Shown piece by piece: positions 21,696-32,273 of a DNA stretch of 64,000 bases. Within the stretch, counting starts at the first letter, position 1. Each line of letters starts with the position of its first letter. The notes beneath the pieces are model-generated. The model ran no database searches. It saw nothing but the letters and a program-made list of their open reading frames with translations, and was not told the DNA's origin. Source of the stretch: Protopterus annectens. Its lineage: Eukaryota; Chordata; Ceratodontiformes; Protopteridae. The stretch spans positions 232,857,297 through 232,921,296 of the forward strand of contig NC_056740.1 of the NCBI RefSeq assembly GCF_019279795.1, in the 5' to 3' direction. The position numbers were made by a program, and so were the translations under genes.

Positions 21696-23640
21696 GTCTC
21701 AACCCACCAGAAGGCAAACTCAATGACTTGCACCTCGACTGGCCAAACAAAGCTCTTTTGTTAGCCCCCTTGGGGGGAAAACTAGCACTTTTTGCAGACA
21801 ACTGGCACATGGTCAGAAAGGACAAATGGGTCCTAGACATTATTTTACGAGGATACAGATTCCACTTTCACACCTTGCCAATGAAAAGAGGAATGCCAAA
21901 CCTGCCACTAAATCAAAGGGCAGAGGCTCAAAAACAAATTACAGCTGTCATGGCCATGAGAGCCATTCAACGGGTACCGATTCAAGAGCAAAGCCAAGGA
22001 TTTTACTCAAGGCTCTTTTTAGTACCCAGAAAGAACAATGCTTGGAGACCAATTCTAGATCTTTCAATTCTAAACACTTACCTACAAGTCCCAAAATTCA
22101 AGATACTAACACTACAGCAGCTACTTCCCATGTTGGGCAAGGAAGCATGGCTGGTAACGTTGGACCTCAAGGAGGCATACCTGCATGTCCCTATCAGACA
22201 AAGTTGCAGAAGATACCTCAGTTTCATTGCAGGTTCAACCCATTACCAATTCTCTGCACTGCCCTTTGGCTTATCTACTGCACCCAGAGTTTTCAAAAAA
22301 TGCCTGGCACCAGTAATTGCATACTGCAGACAAAGAGGAATTCAAATATATCCATACCTGGACGACTGCCTCATCCAAGCAGAAAGAAAAGACATTCTCT
22401 TACATCATCTGGCTTTTGTGAAGCATCTACTAAATTGCCTGGGGTACACAGTAAACGAAAAGAAGTCAAAACTAGTACCCTCACAAAAAATGACATTCCT
22501 GGGTGCCAGCTTGGACACAACGGCCCAGAAGGCTTATCTTACACCAGACAAGCAACTACAACTGACTCAATATTTCAAGACAATGGCAACAAAGACCCAA
22601 TTAACTGCAAGAAAAATTCTGCAGACTTTGGGCTTCATGGCATCTTGCATTCTGATAATACCATTTGCAAAACTGCATATGAGGAAATTACAGTGGTACC
22701 TAAAAAGTGTATGGTCTCAACACAGCCACAGCTTGGACACAGTGATATCTCTCATTCCCTGCCTTCAACAGGAACTTCTATGGTGGGCACAGGCATGTCA
22801 CCTCAACAAGGGTCAGCCTTTCACCTTGCCCCCAACCAGGCAAACTATCACAACAGACGCTTCAGACTATGCCTGGGGGGCACACATGGCAGGGCAATGC
22901 ATTCAAGGCCTATGGACTGCAGAACAACGAAAACTGCACATAAATCAAAAAGAGACGCTAGCTGTACAGAAAGCGCTGACGGCCTTCAAGGATCTTCTAC
23001 ATCCAGGACAACTTGCAATAAAGACTGGCAACACCACAGTAATGTGGTACATAAACAAACAAGGGGGCACACATTCCTACCCTCTTTGCAGGCAAGCAAT
23101 AATCTTATGGAACACAGCTCTGGCCTACCAAGTCCAGTTATAAGCTCAATTCCTGCCAGGACAGAAAAACACATTGGCAGACGACCTAAGCAGAAACATC
23201 AAAGATCCAAACGAGTGGAAGCTAGACCCACAAATATTTACAATGATAACTCAAAAATGGGGCCTACCAAATATAGACCTGTTTGCCAGTCCTCAAAACT
23301 ACCAGCTGACAAAATTTTGTACAAGGACATTCCACCATCAAGCTTGGAAAGTGGACACTCTCTCCTTCAGTTGGAAAAACCTGACAGCATATGCCTTTCC
23401 TCCATTACCTCTTCTCACAAAGGTTCTTTTGAAGGTCAAAAAGGAGAAACCCTGACTGATTCTCATAGCCCCAGACTGGCCACGCCAGCACTGGTACCCG
23501 CTATTGAAGAATATGGCTCACAGCCCACCATGGATATTGCCTCAAATACCTCATTTGCTCACGCAGCAAAACAAACCGATTCTACACAGCCAGCTAAAAA
23601 CCTTAAACCTGGCTGCATGGCGAATCTTTTAAACATCCAA
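21696..23640 (+). pseudogene. D4 pol (after D5): RT, RNase H, methyltransferase-like
   Basis: The +1 frame relative to gag is open from before 21728 to 23143. It shows GGKLALFADNW, GFYSRLFLVPRK, LDLKEAYLHVPI (motif A, near 22160), PFGLSTAPRVF and YPYLDDCLIQA (motif C, Asp pair at 22361-22366). RNase H begins TDASDYAWGAH near 22853. The later motif reads TGNTTV, so a catalytic Asp is replaced by Gly. Stops lie at 23141-23143 (TAA for Gln) and about 23453-23455. Between them are LADDLSRN and the Dam-like DLFASPQN, DTLSFSW, AFPPLPLLTK. No ATG suits a separate start. Confidence 0.9.
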
Positions 23641-23949
23641 CCAGCCCCTCTTTCACAAGCAGTACTGGATGTTATTCTGGAAGCCAGGAGGCCAAGCACC
23701 AGGAAGGCTTACTCGGACAAATGGAAAAGGTTTTCTGCCTGGAACCAAGCTAAAGGCCAAGACATAACTCAGCCTCATATGCCTCGCATTCTGCAGTGTT
23801 TAGCAGAGATGTTGCACAAAGGACTTTCCTTCTCCTCAATTAAAATCCATTCTTCAGCTATTTCAGCTCACTACGACACAAATCCACCTTTATTTTCACA
23901 TCCTCATCCTCTTCTAAAGCAGTTCCTCAGAGGGGCAAAAAACATTTGA
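21727..23949 (+). CDS. D4 gag-frame ORF overlapping all of pol and joining the recombinase
   Basis: Directly after the gag stop TGA (21724-21726) the same frame has no stop for 741 codons. It spans the whole RT/RNase H region in a different frame from pol and then enters the recombinase N-terminal half (LDVILEARRPSTRK, LSFSSIKIHSSAIS). The first ATG is 21826, giving 707 residues. The roughly 500-residue leader is Ser/Thr/Lys/Gln-rich with no domain I recognise. It could be a real N-terminal extension reached by readthrough of UGA, or a by-product of codon bias in pol. It ends at TGA 23947-23949, which replaces an Arg codon found in the other copies. Confidence 0.5.
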   Translation, partial: LAPRLAKQSSFVSPLGGKTSTFCRQLAHGQKGQMGPRHYFTRIQIPLSHLANEKRNAKPATKSKGRGSKTNYSCHGHESHSTGTDSRAKPRILLKALFSTQKEQCLETNSRSFNSKHLPTSPKIQDTNTTAATSHVGQGSMAGNVGPQGGIPACPYQTKLQKIPQFHCRFNPLPILCTALWLIYCTQSFQKMPGTSNCILQTKRNSNISIPGRLPHPSRKKRHSLTSSGFCEASTKLPGVHSKRKEVKTSTLTKNDIPGCQLGHNGPEGLSYTRQATTTDSIFQDNGNKDPINCKKNSADFGLHGILHSDNTICKTAYEEITVVPKKCMVSTQPQLGHSDISHSLPSTGTSMVGTGMSPQQGSAFHLAPNQANYHNRRFRLCLGGTHGRAMHSRPMDCRTTKTAHKSKRDASCTESADGLQGSSTSRTTCNKDWQHHSNVVHKQTRGHTFLPSLQASNNLMEHSSGLPSPVISSIPARTEKHIGRRPKQKHQRSKRVEARPTNIYNDNSKMGPTKYRPVCQSSKLPADKILYKDIPPSSLESGHSLLQLEKPDSICLSSITSSHKGSFEGQKGETLTDSHSPRLATPALVPAIEEYGSQPTMDIASNTSFAHAAKQTDSTQPAKNLKPGCMANLLNIQPAPLSQAVLDVILEARRPSTRKAYSDKWKRFSAWNQAKGQDITQPHMPRILQCLAEMLHKGLSFSSIKIHSSAISAHYDTNPPLFSHPHPLLKQFLRGAKNI

Positions 23950-24667
23950 CCACCTAGAAGAGCTCCCTACACCAACATGGGACCTCAACTTTGTTCTGGA
24001 AAAACTAACGTTACCTCCGTTTGAACCAGCTTTCTCTGCAGACCTTCAGTTCCTGTCTTGGAAGACTGCCCTGCTCCTGGCAATAACTTCTGTTAGGAGA
24101 GTCTCAGAATTACAGGCACTAATGGCAGTGGAACCTTTCCTCATTTTTCATCAAGACAGAGTTTCTCTACGAACTAATCCTTCCTTCATGCCTAAGGTGG
24201 TTTCCAGTGTGGCTTTAAATCAAACCATCCATCTACCCACTTTCTTTCCCAATCCACAGAACAAAGGTGAGAGACTCTTGCATTCCTTGGACATTCACAG
24301 GCAGCTTCGTTACTACTTGGACAAAACTAAGGCTTTCAGAAAAACTGACCAGCTCTTTGTATCCTATGCTACAGCTTCTCAAGGGAGGGCTATATCCAAA
24401 CAAACCATTTCTAAATGGATAGGCCATTGCATACGGTTCTGTTATACCCATCATGGAAAACCAGTTCCTACTACCATTAGATCCCACTCTACCAGGGCAA
24501 CAGCTACCTCTACAGCCTTTCTCAGAGGGGTCCCTACCAAGGAAATTTTAGAAGCTGCAACTTGGAGTTCAGTACACACCTTCACCAAACACCATCACCT
24601 ACCTCTTTATTCTAAGTCCAGGGCAGGCTACACCACTGCAGTTCTTTGGCACTCAACCCAAGTGTGA
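23641..24667 (+). pseudogene. D4 tyrosine recombinase
   Basis: The N-terminal half is open to 23949, where an Arg codon has become TGA. A 1-base insertion near 23975 moves the rest to another frame. Arg I has SVRRVSELQAL, then KWIGHCIRFCYT, HSTRATATSTAFLRG, EAATWSSVHTF and KHHHLPLYS follow. The expected Tyr of KHY is His here, so the nucleophile may be lost. The C terminus is shortened: TAVL runs straight into the ICR-adjacent sequence and stops at 24665-24667. Confidence 0.87.
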
Positions 24668-24754
24668 TGACTGCAGCAGGGTAACATGATGAACATAGTA
24701 CAGTTTTGTACCTACCATAAATGTAGATGTTAGAGTGTTCACCCTGCTGCAGTC
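24655..24754 (+). repeat. D4 ICR
   Basis: gactgcagcagggtaacatg then gaacat complements the D4 left end. agtacagttttgtacctacc through caccctgctgcagtc complements its right end. The ICR carries the D4-specific variants, so it has stayed matched to its own termini. Confidence 0.9.
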
Positions 24755-24911
24755 CAGGTTACCCTCCCTCCAACCCCTCTGATCTTTTGGCTAAATCTCT
24801 GCTATGCCTTACTGATGTATTTGCTTATAGCTGAAGGGATTTTGTGTTTGTACAGTGTTCACACCATTTGGTACTAATTTTGATCACCTTTTTGGGGGCA
24901 CCAGAAATCTG

Positions 24912-25127
24912 GGGCAAGAAAAACTGAAGAAAATGACGTCGGTTGCAGTATATGTACCCCCTGGCGCACTGACGTCAGGGATGAGGCGACAACAACCGAC
25001 GTTGGACCAAGACTTTGGAAATCCGTCCGACTGCGGGACCGCCTGACTACAGGATAACCCGAGTGTGATGACTGCAGCAGGGTGAACACTCTAACATCTA
25101 CATTTATGGTAGGTACAAAACTGTACT
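24912..25127 (-). repeat. D4 right ITR
   Basis: Mirrors 14099-14282 including an antisense TATA and initiator, and ends ggtacaaaactgtact. Confidence 0.9.
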
Positions 25128-26649
25128 TTACCAGTGCACTGGTACTCAGTGAGGTGCTTTTGCAGCCCCTGATACCCACTACTTCTGATTCGCAGGCCTC
25201 TGAGACCCATTCGGAGTCCGGTATGCCGCGACATGCTTCACCTATGGAACCCGTGGATGTCTCTACCTTGGATGGGTCCGGAGCTGCTGTGCAGGTACCG
25301 GCTTCTGAGGGTGTATTCAGGCCTACAAACTTGCATATTAAATCAACACCGCCTTCATCACTAAGGCCACGATCCATGTCTAAAAAACTGCCCAGGCCAC
25401 AAGTTCAGGCCCTATGACTAAAAAACTGCCCAGGCCACAAGTTCAGGCCCCTATGCCTAAAAAACAAATGATAAAAATGGCTGAAGATCTGATTACTCTA
25501 ATCCAGGGGTAGTCAACCCCCTCCAAGAGGCCTAGGGCTCAGCTTGATTGTGAATCTTCTGATCAGGATTCTGTTTTTTCTGACTCTTCCAATGACCTGG
25601 ATTTGTCCATACCTACTTATGAGGATTCTGATGCAGAGGATTCCATTCCCTCTGCTTCCCCTCCTGAGGATTTTTCGTTTGGGGAAACTTTACATACTTA
25701 AGGGAGCATTTTCACTGGGAAAGCCAGGAATTTTCTGATTCAAAAAAGAGGCTTGGGGATTTCCTTCTACCTCAGCATAGGCCTTTGGCTATACCTCCTG
25801 TACTAGTCATTGTTGATTGTGTTCTCTGAATCCAGTATGGCCCCTGATTCCCTGCCTCCGGCTCCTAGTAAACCTCACAGATACTACAGGGTTCCTGAGT
25901 CCCACAAGTTTCTTTTCAAAAATGCAGTTGCAGATCCAGAAACCATTTCTCGGGGACCCAAGGGCATTGAGGCTTCTACTGCTGAAAATCCTACCCCTTC
26001 TGATAGAGACTCCAGGGCGCTGGATAGATGGGGTAAAAAGGTTTATACCTCTGCAACCTTGGCTATCCGAGCTTTAAACTGCTAATTTCATATGTTAAAA
26101 TACCAACAGCATATTATTGGACTGCTTAAACAAAATAATGTTGATTCCTGACTGTGTGGAAAATAAAGATTTACAGGATTTAATGCATTCTGCTGAACAG
26201 GTTGGAAAACATACTTTGCAATGTGGTTTTGATTCCTTAGAGGCCTCCTGCAGGGCAGCTGTTACTGGGTCTGTGCTTAGAAGGCATTCTTGGCTTAAGG
26301 AGCAGTCTTTACCTGATCATGTTAAAGCTAAATTGTTGGATGCTCCTTTAAATCAGGACAGCCTGTTTGGCAGTAAGGCTGAAGAAGTTCTAAAAAAGAT
26401 TGAAGATAAAGCTAAATCTATGCAAACTGTTAAGATTTCTTACAAGTGCAACCTCCAAGATTTAGTAGGCACTGGCCTACTAAGATTTGGTCCTTTCCAG
26501 CCCCTTCCAGATCCTCTCAAGCCAAACCCAGACACAACAAAAACCCCAGGTTTCAGTCCCAGGGGACTCTCAGAACTAAGCAGTGAGGGGCCTCCACTTC
26601 CAAATCTGGAAATAACAAGACACCCCCCTATAGTAAACTGTCTCAATGA
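25128..26649 (+). pseudogene. D3 gag, 3' segment
   Basis: It resumes in frame after D4 with SEVLLQPL, VQVPASEGVFRP and the acidic YEDSDAEDSIPSASPPE. KPHRYYRVPESHKF, RWGKKVYTSATLAIRALNC and the C-terminal SCRAAVTGSVLRRHSWLKEQ follow. Breaks are the 38-bp tandem duplication at 25381-25457, a stop near 25510, a stop after GETLHT and a stop after RALNC. The gag stop TGA is at 26647-26649. Confidence 0.88.
25381..25457 (+). repeat. 38-bp tandem duplication in D3 gag
   Basis: taaaaaactgcccaggccac plus 18 more bases occurs twice in a row (25381-25418, 25419-25457), with one extra C and a terminal change in the second unit. Confidence 0.92.
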
Positions 26650-28408
26650 CTTCCTTTTAAAATTACCAAGCACTTATCTTTTAACCACCCCTTTGGGGGG
26701 AAAGGTTGCTCTTCATGCAAAGAACTGGGAACTCATTACCCAGGACAAATATAGTGTCCCAGGGATACAGATTTTATTTCCACACGTTGCCAACACGGGT
26801 GGCCAGACCTGCCCCCAAATCAGTGGGCAGAGGCTCAAAAACAAGTACTTTCCCTCTAAAGCATGGGGGCTATCCAACTGGTACCAGAAGAGGAAAAGGG
26901 ACAAGATTTCTACTCCAGGCTTTTCCTGGTACCCAGAAAAGACAATTCTTGTTGTCCAATACTGGGCTTGTCTACTCTAAAAGAAGCATACCTGCACATC
27001 CCAATCAGGGAATCTTGCAGACGATACCTACGCTTCAAAGCAGGCTACTTGCATTATCAGTTCTCTGCACTGACCTTTGGCTTGTCTACTGCGCCCAGGG
27101 TAAGTGCCTGGCTCCAGTTATTGCATTTTGCAGGCAAAGAAATATTCAAATATATCCATACGTGGATGATTTGTCTAATTCAGGCAGAAAACCAGGGCAT
27201 ACTTCTAAATCATCTGATGTTTGTAAAAAGGGTTCTAACTTGTCTGGGGTACACCATAAATGAAAAGAAATCTCAAGTGGTACCCTGTAAACAGATTACA
27301 TTCCTGGGTGCAAGCTTGAATATAACTGCCCAGATGGCTTTCCTCATGCCAGAGAAGCAAATTCAGTTTGTAACTTACTTCAAATAAGTGGCCACAAAAA
27401 CCCTGCTATCTGCAAGACAAATACTGCAAGCCTTGGGGTTCATGGCCTCCCGCATTCTTCTAATTCCATATGCAAGACTGCATATGCGGAAACTACAGTG
27501 GTATCTAAAGTCTATGGAGTCAACATTGTCACAGCCTGGAAATAGATTCCTATCATACCTTGCCTACGCCTGGAGTTTCAATGGTAGGCGGAAGCCTGCC
27601 ACCTAAACAAGGGACTGCCATTCACACTACCCCCTGCCACCCAAACTTTAACTACAGATGCATCAGACTATGCATGGGGGGCTCACCTTGCAGGGAAGTG
27701 CATTCAGGGCAAATGGAACCCAAATCAAATGCACCTACGTATCAATCAAAAGGAAATGTTAGCTGTACAGAATGCTCTGACAGCCTTCAAGGACTACATT
27801 CTTCCAGGACAACTAATGGTAGACGGACAACACCATGGATATGTGGTACATAAGCAGGGGGTACACATTCCTACCCCCTCTGCAAACTAGCCATGGCATT
27901 GCGGAACACAGCCTTGAGCTACCAAGTGCATCTACGAGCTCAATTCCTACCAGGAAAATTGAATACACTGGCAGACAGACTAAGCAGAAACCTCATGGAC
28001 CCACACGAGTGGAAACTGGAACCACGGATTTTCAACATGTTGACAAGCGAATGGGGGAGCCCAGACATAGATCTATTTGCCTCCCCCCAAAACTACCAGT
28101 TGGACAAGTTTTGCACAAGGACTCCCCACAAACAAGCCTGGAAAGTGGATGCTAGCTGGAAAAACCTATCAGTCTAGGCCTTTCCCCCTCTGCCTCTGCT
28201 CTCCAAAGTTCTACTAAAGGACAAACCAAGGATGATTTTGATTGCTCCAGACTGGCCGCGCCAACACTGGTACCCCCTCCTGCACAGTGTGTCACAAATA
28301 TCTCTATGGCACCTGCCTCAGACCCCTTCCCTGCTGTCTCGGCAGGAGAACCAAATTCTGCACCCTCAGCTTCCAACTTTGAACCTTGCAGCCTGGCTAA
28401 TCCACTTA
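26650..28408 (+). pseudogene. D3 pol, RT core deleted
   Basis: GFYSRLF-type sequence is followed at about 26965 by ILGLSTLKEAYLHIPI. About 90 bases holding the motif A Asp and the segment before it are missing. Motif C reads YPYVDD near 27158, and FTKC after APRV is also lost. RNase H starts TDASDYAWG near 27653. The TDN motif is destroyed (VDGQHHGYVVHK, read in the overlapping frame). LADRLSRNLMDPHEW, DLFASPQNYQL and ILIAPDWPRQHWYPLL are seen. Several frameshifts occur. Confidence 0.86.
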
Positions 28409-29401
28409 AATTCACCCTTATCCCTCAGCAAACCTGTGATGGATGTCATCTTGGAGGCGAGGAGACCTAGTACTAGAAAATCTTGCGCTGATAAATGGAA
28501 AAATATTTTGTGCCTGGAACCTAACCTAACTTAACTGAGATGCTTCACAAGGGCCTGTCTTTTTCCTCCATTTACACGCCTCTGCTATTTCAGCTTACTA
28601 TTACACAAAACCACCCCTCTTCTCTCATCCTCTGCTCAAACAGTATCTCAGAGGGGCAAAAAACGTGAGACCACCCAGGAGAGCTCCTACCCCTGCGTGA
28701 CACCTTTAACTTTGTTTTGGAAAAACTCACTCTACCTCCTTTCGAATCAGCTGCTACTGCAGATTTAAAATTTTCTTTCTTGGAAAACAGCCTTCCTTTT
28801 AGCAATCACTTCAGCTAGAAGGATATCTGAATTACAGGCCCTTATGGCAGTGGAGCTTTTCATCATCTTTCATGAGGGCAGGGTATCTCTCATGACCAAT
28901 CCATCCTTCATGCCCAAGGTGGTTTCCAGTGTGGCTCTTAATCAGTCCATTCATTTGCCAACCTTCTTTCCCAAACCACAGAACAAAGGGGAACGGATTC
29001 TGAATTCCTTGGATGTGCACAGACAACTAAGATTCTATTTGGACAGGACTAAATCTCGAAGAAAATCTGAACAATTGCTGGTAGCATTTGCTGCAGGGGC
29101 AGAGGGAAAGGCTATTTCAAAACAAACCATTTCTAAATGGATAAGCCATTGCATTAATTTCTGCTATAAGCACCGTGGAAAACCTATCCCCCAGGGGATG
29201 AGATCTCACTCCACCAGGGCTGCATCTACTTCAGCAGCCTTTCTCTGAGGTGTACCTACCAGGGATATCCTAGAAGCTGCTTCCTGGAGTTCTGTACATG
29301 CTTTCACCAAGCATTATCATGTACCAATTTTCTCTAAATCCAGATCTGGCTTTGCCATTGCTGTCTTGCAGGGTCTTATAGCTGGCCCTAATGCTGTATA
29401 A
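28409..29401 (+). pseudogene. D3 tyrosine recombinase
   Basis: Parts seen are VILEARRPSTRK, a gap near 28525 that removes the PNIP region, LEKLTLPPFE, SARRISELQAL (Arg I) and LHSLDVHRQLRFYLDRTK-type sequence. Also present are KWISHCINFCYK and HSTRAASTSAAFL, stopped by TGA at 29246-29248 where others have Arg. After that come EAASWSSVHAF, KHYHVP and a stop at 29399-29401. The Arg, HxxR, Trp and Tyr residues are all still encoded, but not in one frame. Confidence 0.87.
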
Positions 29402-29430
29402 ACTCCTCCTCCCAACCATAGCTTTTGTAA

Positions 29431-29532
29431 TCTACCCAAATGTAATGACTGCAACAGTGAAGCACGAAGAACATAGTACAGTTGTGTACACTTACCATAA
29501 ATGTAGATGTCAGTGTACTCACTATTGCAGTC
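29431..29532 (+). repeat. D3 ICR
   Basis: It complements the D3 left end, including its rare cttcg variant (seen here as cgaag at 29465), and the D3 right end gtaagtgtacacaactg. Confidence 0.9.
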
Positions 29533-29684
29533 CTGGTTACCTTCCCTCCAGCCCCTTAGTTTTTTCTGGCTATACCTCTCATTTCCTTTACTATGCTTAA
29601 AAACCTTTTTGGTGCATTTGCTTTTGATTGGAGGTATGTTTTTGTGTTTTATTTGCTCCCCATTAGGGGGGCACCTGACATCTG

Positions 29685-29899
29685 GGGCAAGAAAAACTGA
29701 TGTAATGGCGTCGGCTGCATGTTTTATACCCCTGATGACTTGACTTCAAGGAAGAAGGGACAACAACTGACGCAGGACCCAAGACTTTGTTAATCAGGCC
29801 GACTAAGGGCAACCTGCCAGCAGATTACCCAAATGTAATGACTGCAACAGTGAATACACTCTAACATCTACATTTATGGTAAGTGTACACAACTGTACT
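29685..29899 (-). repeat. D3 right ITR
   Basis: Mirrors 13489-13661 (gctgcatgttttataccc is the inverted TATA) and ends gtgtacacaactgtact. Confidence 0.9.
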
Positions 29900-30158
29900 T
29901 TCTACCTGGACAGGACTAAACCTTTCAGAAAATCTGACCAGCTGCTAGTCAGCTTTGCTACAGGGACAGAGGGGCAAGGCCATTTCAAAGCAAGCCATTT
30001 CTAAATGAATAGCCCACTGCATCAATTTCTGCTACAGACACCATAGAAAACCTCCCCCACAGGGGAACAGAACTTGTTCCACTAGGGCTACCTCAACCTC
30101 TACAGAATTTCTCAGGGGAGTCCCTACCAAGTGACGTCTTGGAGGCTGCAACCTGGAG
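29900..30158 (+). pseudogene. D2 recombinase, segment 2
   Basis: Continues FYLDRTK from 13488, then KSDQLLVSFATG, a Trp-to-stop change in SKWI, and a CSTRA stretch. There the conserved HxxR His is Cys, so a catalytic residue is lost. It ends in EAATW, cut by D6. Confidence 0.85.
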
Positions 30159-30343
30159 ATGTTCATAGTCTTTCACTGTTGCAGTCATGACTGTAGGGTT
30201 CTCCCCTGCTGGCAGGCAGCCCTCGGTCGGCCAGAATCCCAAAGTCTGGGTCCGGCGTCGGCTGTTCAGCCATGCTCCCTGACGTCAGAGCGCCAGGAGT
30301 ACAAAGCTGACAGCCGATGCCATCTTCTCCAGTCTTTCTTGCC
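30159..30343 (+). repeat. D6 left ITR
   Basis: Contains TGACGTCA at 30280-30287, a TATA-like tacaaag at 30300 and TCCAGT with A at 30331 (31 bp). Mirrors 35513-35680. Confidence 0.9.
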
Positions 30344-30479
30344 GTGCGGTGATAGCAGTTCGCAAGTGCCGGTCGACTGACTCCTGACTAATTTTTCTGA
30401 TATACTTCAGTCCGAAGATTTTCTTCTCCACTCAAAGCTAAGTACCCCGTTGGGGAAACTTTTTTCTTGCTCCACTCCG

Positions 30480-32273
30480 ATGTCAGAAAAAGTTAATAAT
30501 TGTATTTCATGTGGGAAGCAAATACCTCATAAGGATTTTCATTCTTACTGTATTCCTTGCTTAGGCCCTGACCACGACGTAGCTAGTTGTCGGTTTTGTG
30601 CTAGATTCAATCAACGTACAATTAAGCAAAGGTACAATTTTGCTTTTCATTACTTCGGTAGGTGCTTTAACTACAAAATGTCGTCTGATACGGTTCCGGC
30701 TACCGGAGTTCACAAACGTCGCAAGGATAAAGACAGGCCTCCGAGGTCCAAATCTGATGATAGCGCACAAGCGGAGCCAGCTTCAGGTTCGGCCGTCATC
30801 AGTGAGGCGCTTTTGCAGCCCCTGTCATCGGCCATTTCAGAACCGACGGCCGAAACGGACTCTCATGAGGAGCCAACCAGGCCTTTAAATATTTCTGTTG
30901 CAGGACCTTCGGACAATGCTCCGGATGGGTCCGGAGCCGCTGTGCAGGTACCGGCTTCCGAAGGGGTTTTCAGGCCTACTCAGCTTCTAATAAAGGCAAA
31001 GCCAAAGACAAAGGCAAAGATTCCATCTAAATCAAAGACTACAACACAGGCCTCTTCTGAACCGGCTCCCAAGTCACAGAAACAGTTACTCAAGATGGCG
31101 GAGGATTTACTTACTATGATTAGGGGTTCACATCCCCCTCCAGATAAAAGGCCAAGGCAAGATGTTTATTATGATTCCTCTGATCAGGCTTCTGTTTCCT
31201 CAGTTTCTTCTTCTGATCAGGAATATTCTTTCCCCCCTTATGAGGATTCTGATGCTGAGGAATCCATTCCTTCAGCTTCTCCCCCTGAGGATTTCTCTTT
31301 TGGGGAAACTTTGCATGAAATGAGGGAACATTTCCACTGGGAAGGACAGGAGTATTCGGAATCTAAGAAAAGACTGAGGGATTTTCTTCTTCCCCAACAT
31401 TGACCCCTGGCTATTCCTCCTGTTTTGGATATTGTGGATGATGCCTTTTCGGAGGCTAACCTAACCCCTGACTCTTTCCCTCCTGCTCCTGTTAAGCCCG
31501 ATAGATATTACAGGGTTCCTGATTCCCATCGGTTTTTATACAAGAACCCTTCTGCTGACCCTGAAACCATTTCTCGGGGTCCTAAGGGAGTTGAGGCAGT
31601 TTCTGCCAAAAATCCCATCCCTACTGAAAAGGATTCTCGATCCTTAGAAAGATGGGGCAAAAAGGTGTACACTTCTGCTACTTTGTCCATTAGGGCTTTA
31701 AACTGTCAGTTTCATATGCTAAAATACCAGCAATTTCTCTTGTCTGTTTTAAAACAAAAGCTAACTTCCATTTCTGCCTGTGCAGATGATAAGGAATTAC
31801 ATGACTTATTGCATGCCACTGAACAAGTTGGGAAGCATGGTTTACACTGTGGATTTGATGCCTTGGAGGCTTCTTGTAGGGCTGCGGCCTCTGGCACCGT
31901 CATTAAAAGGCATGCATGGCTAAAGGAACAAAATTTGCCTGAACAAGTAAAGGCTAAACTGTTGGATACTCCTGTTCAGCATAATGTTTTGTTTGGATCA
32001 AAAGCTGAAGAGGTGATTAAAAAGATGGAGGATAAGGCTAAATCCATGCAAACAGTTAAAGATTTCTTACAAGTACAGCCACCTAGATTTAGCAGGAATT
32101 GGCCTTCTAAAAATTGATCCTTTCCCACTTCAGGCAGGCCTCAGAGGGGTAGATATAGACGCTCCAGAGGAAGGCCTCAAACACAAGCTTCTTATAGACC
32201 AAGACAGTGGACTGCTTCCACCCCTAGGGGAGGAGAGGACAGGTCACAAACTCAAAGGAAACGGACTCAATGA
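30480..32273 (+). pseudogene. D6 gag, best-preserved gag (two stops)
   Basis: This is the clearest gag: 598 codons in one frame from ATG 30480 to TGA 32271-32273, broken only by TGA at 31401-31403 (Arg in relatives) and TGA at 32115-32117 (Trp in relatives). Residues 8-43 hold CxxC pairs at 8/11, 24/27 and 37/40 with His 21 and 32, a likely zinc-binding cluster. Then come a basic patch, a Ser/Pro/Thr linker, LLKMAEDLLTMIRGS, an acidic YEDSDAEESIPSASPPE, a helical C-terminal domain with SCRAAASGTVIKRHAWLKEQ, and an Arg/Gly/Gln-rich tail. No CCHC knuckle is seen. Confidence 0.92.

Larger units (their letters stand above)
14099..25127 (+). mobile_element. D4: DIRS element inserted in D3 gag, itself split by D5
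   Basis: The left end atgttcatcgtgttaccctg and the right end acaaaactgtact mark it. Removing D5 (5539 bp) leaves 5490 bp, collinear with the other copies. D4 and D10 form a subfamily whose ITR begins with the ccctgctgcag variant and whose right end reads acaaaactgtact rather than acacaactgtact. Flanks ccag and ttacc join without duplication. Confidence 0.94.
13489..29899 (+). mobile_element. D3: DIRS element inserted in D2, itself split by D4
   Basis: The left end atgttcttcgtgtttcac is at 13489 and the right end caactgtact at 29899. Removing D4 (11029 bp) leaves 5382 bp with gag, pol, recombinase, ICR and right ITR in order. Removing D3 joins gcttagg to ttctacc, restoring the D2 recombinase frame without duplicated bases. 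Confidence 0.92.

Noticed and set aside
24874-25377. Minus-strand 167-codon ORF across the D4 right ITR
   Set aside because: It crosses an element junction and an ITR; the length follows from GC-rich ITR sequence, not coding.
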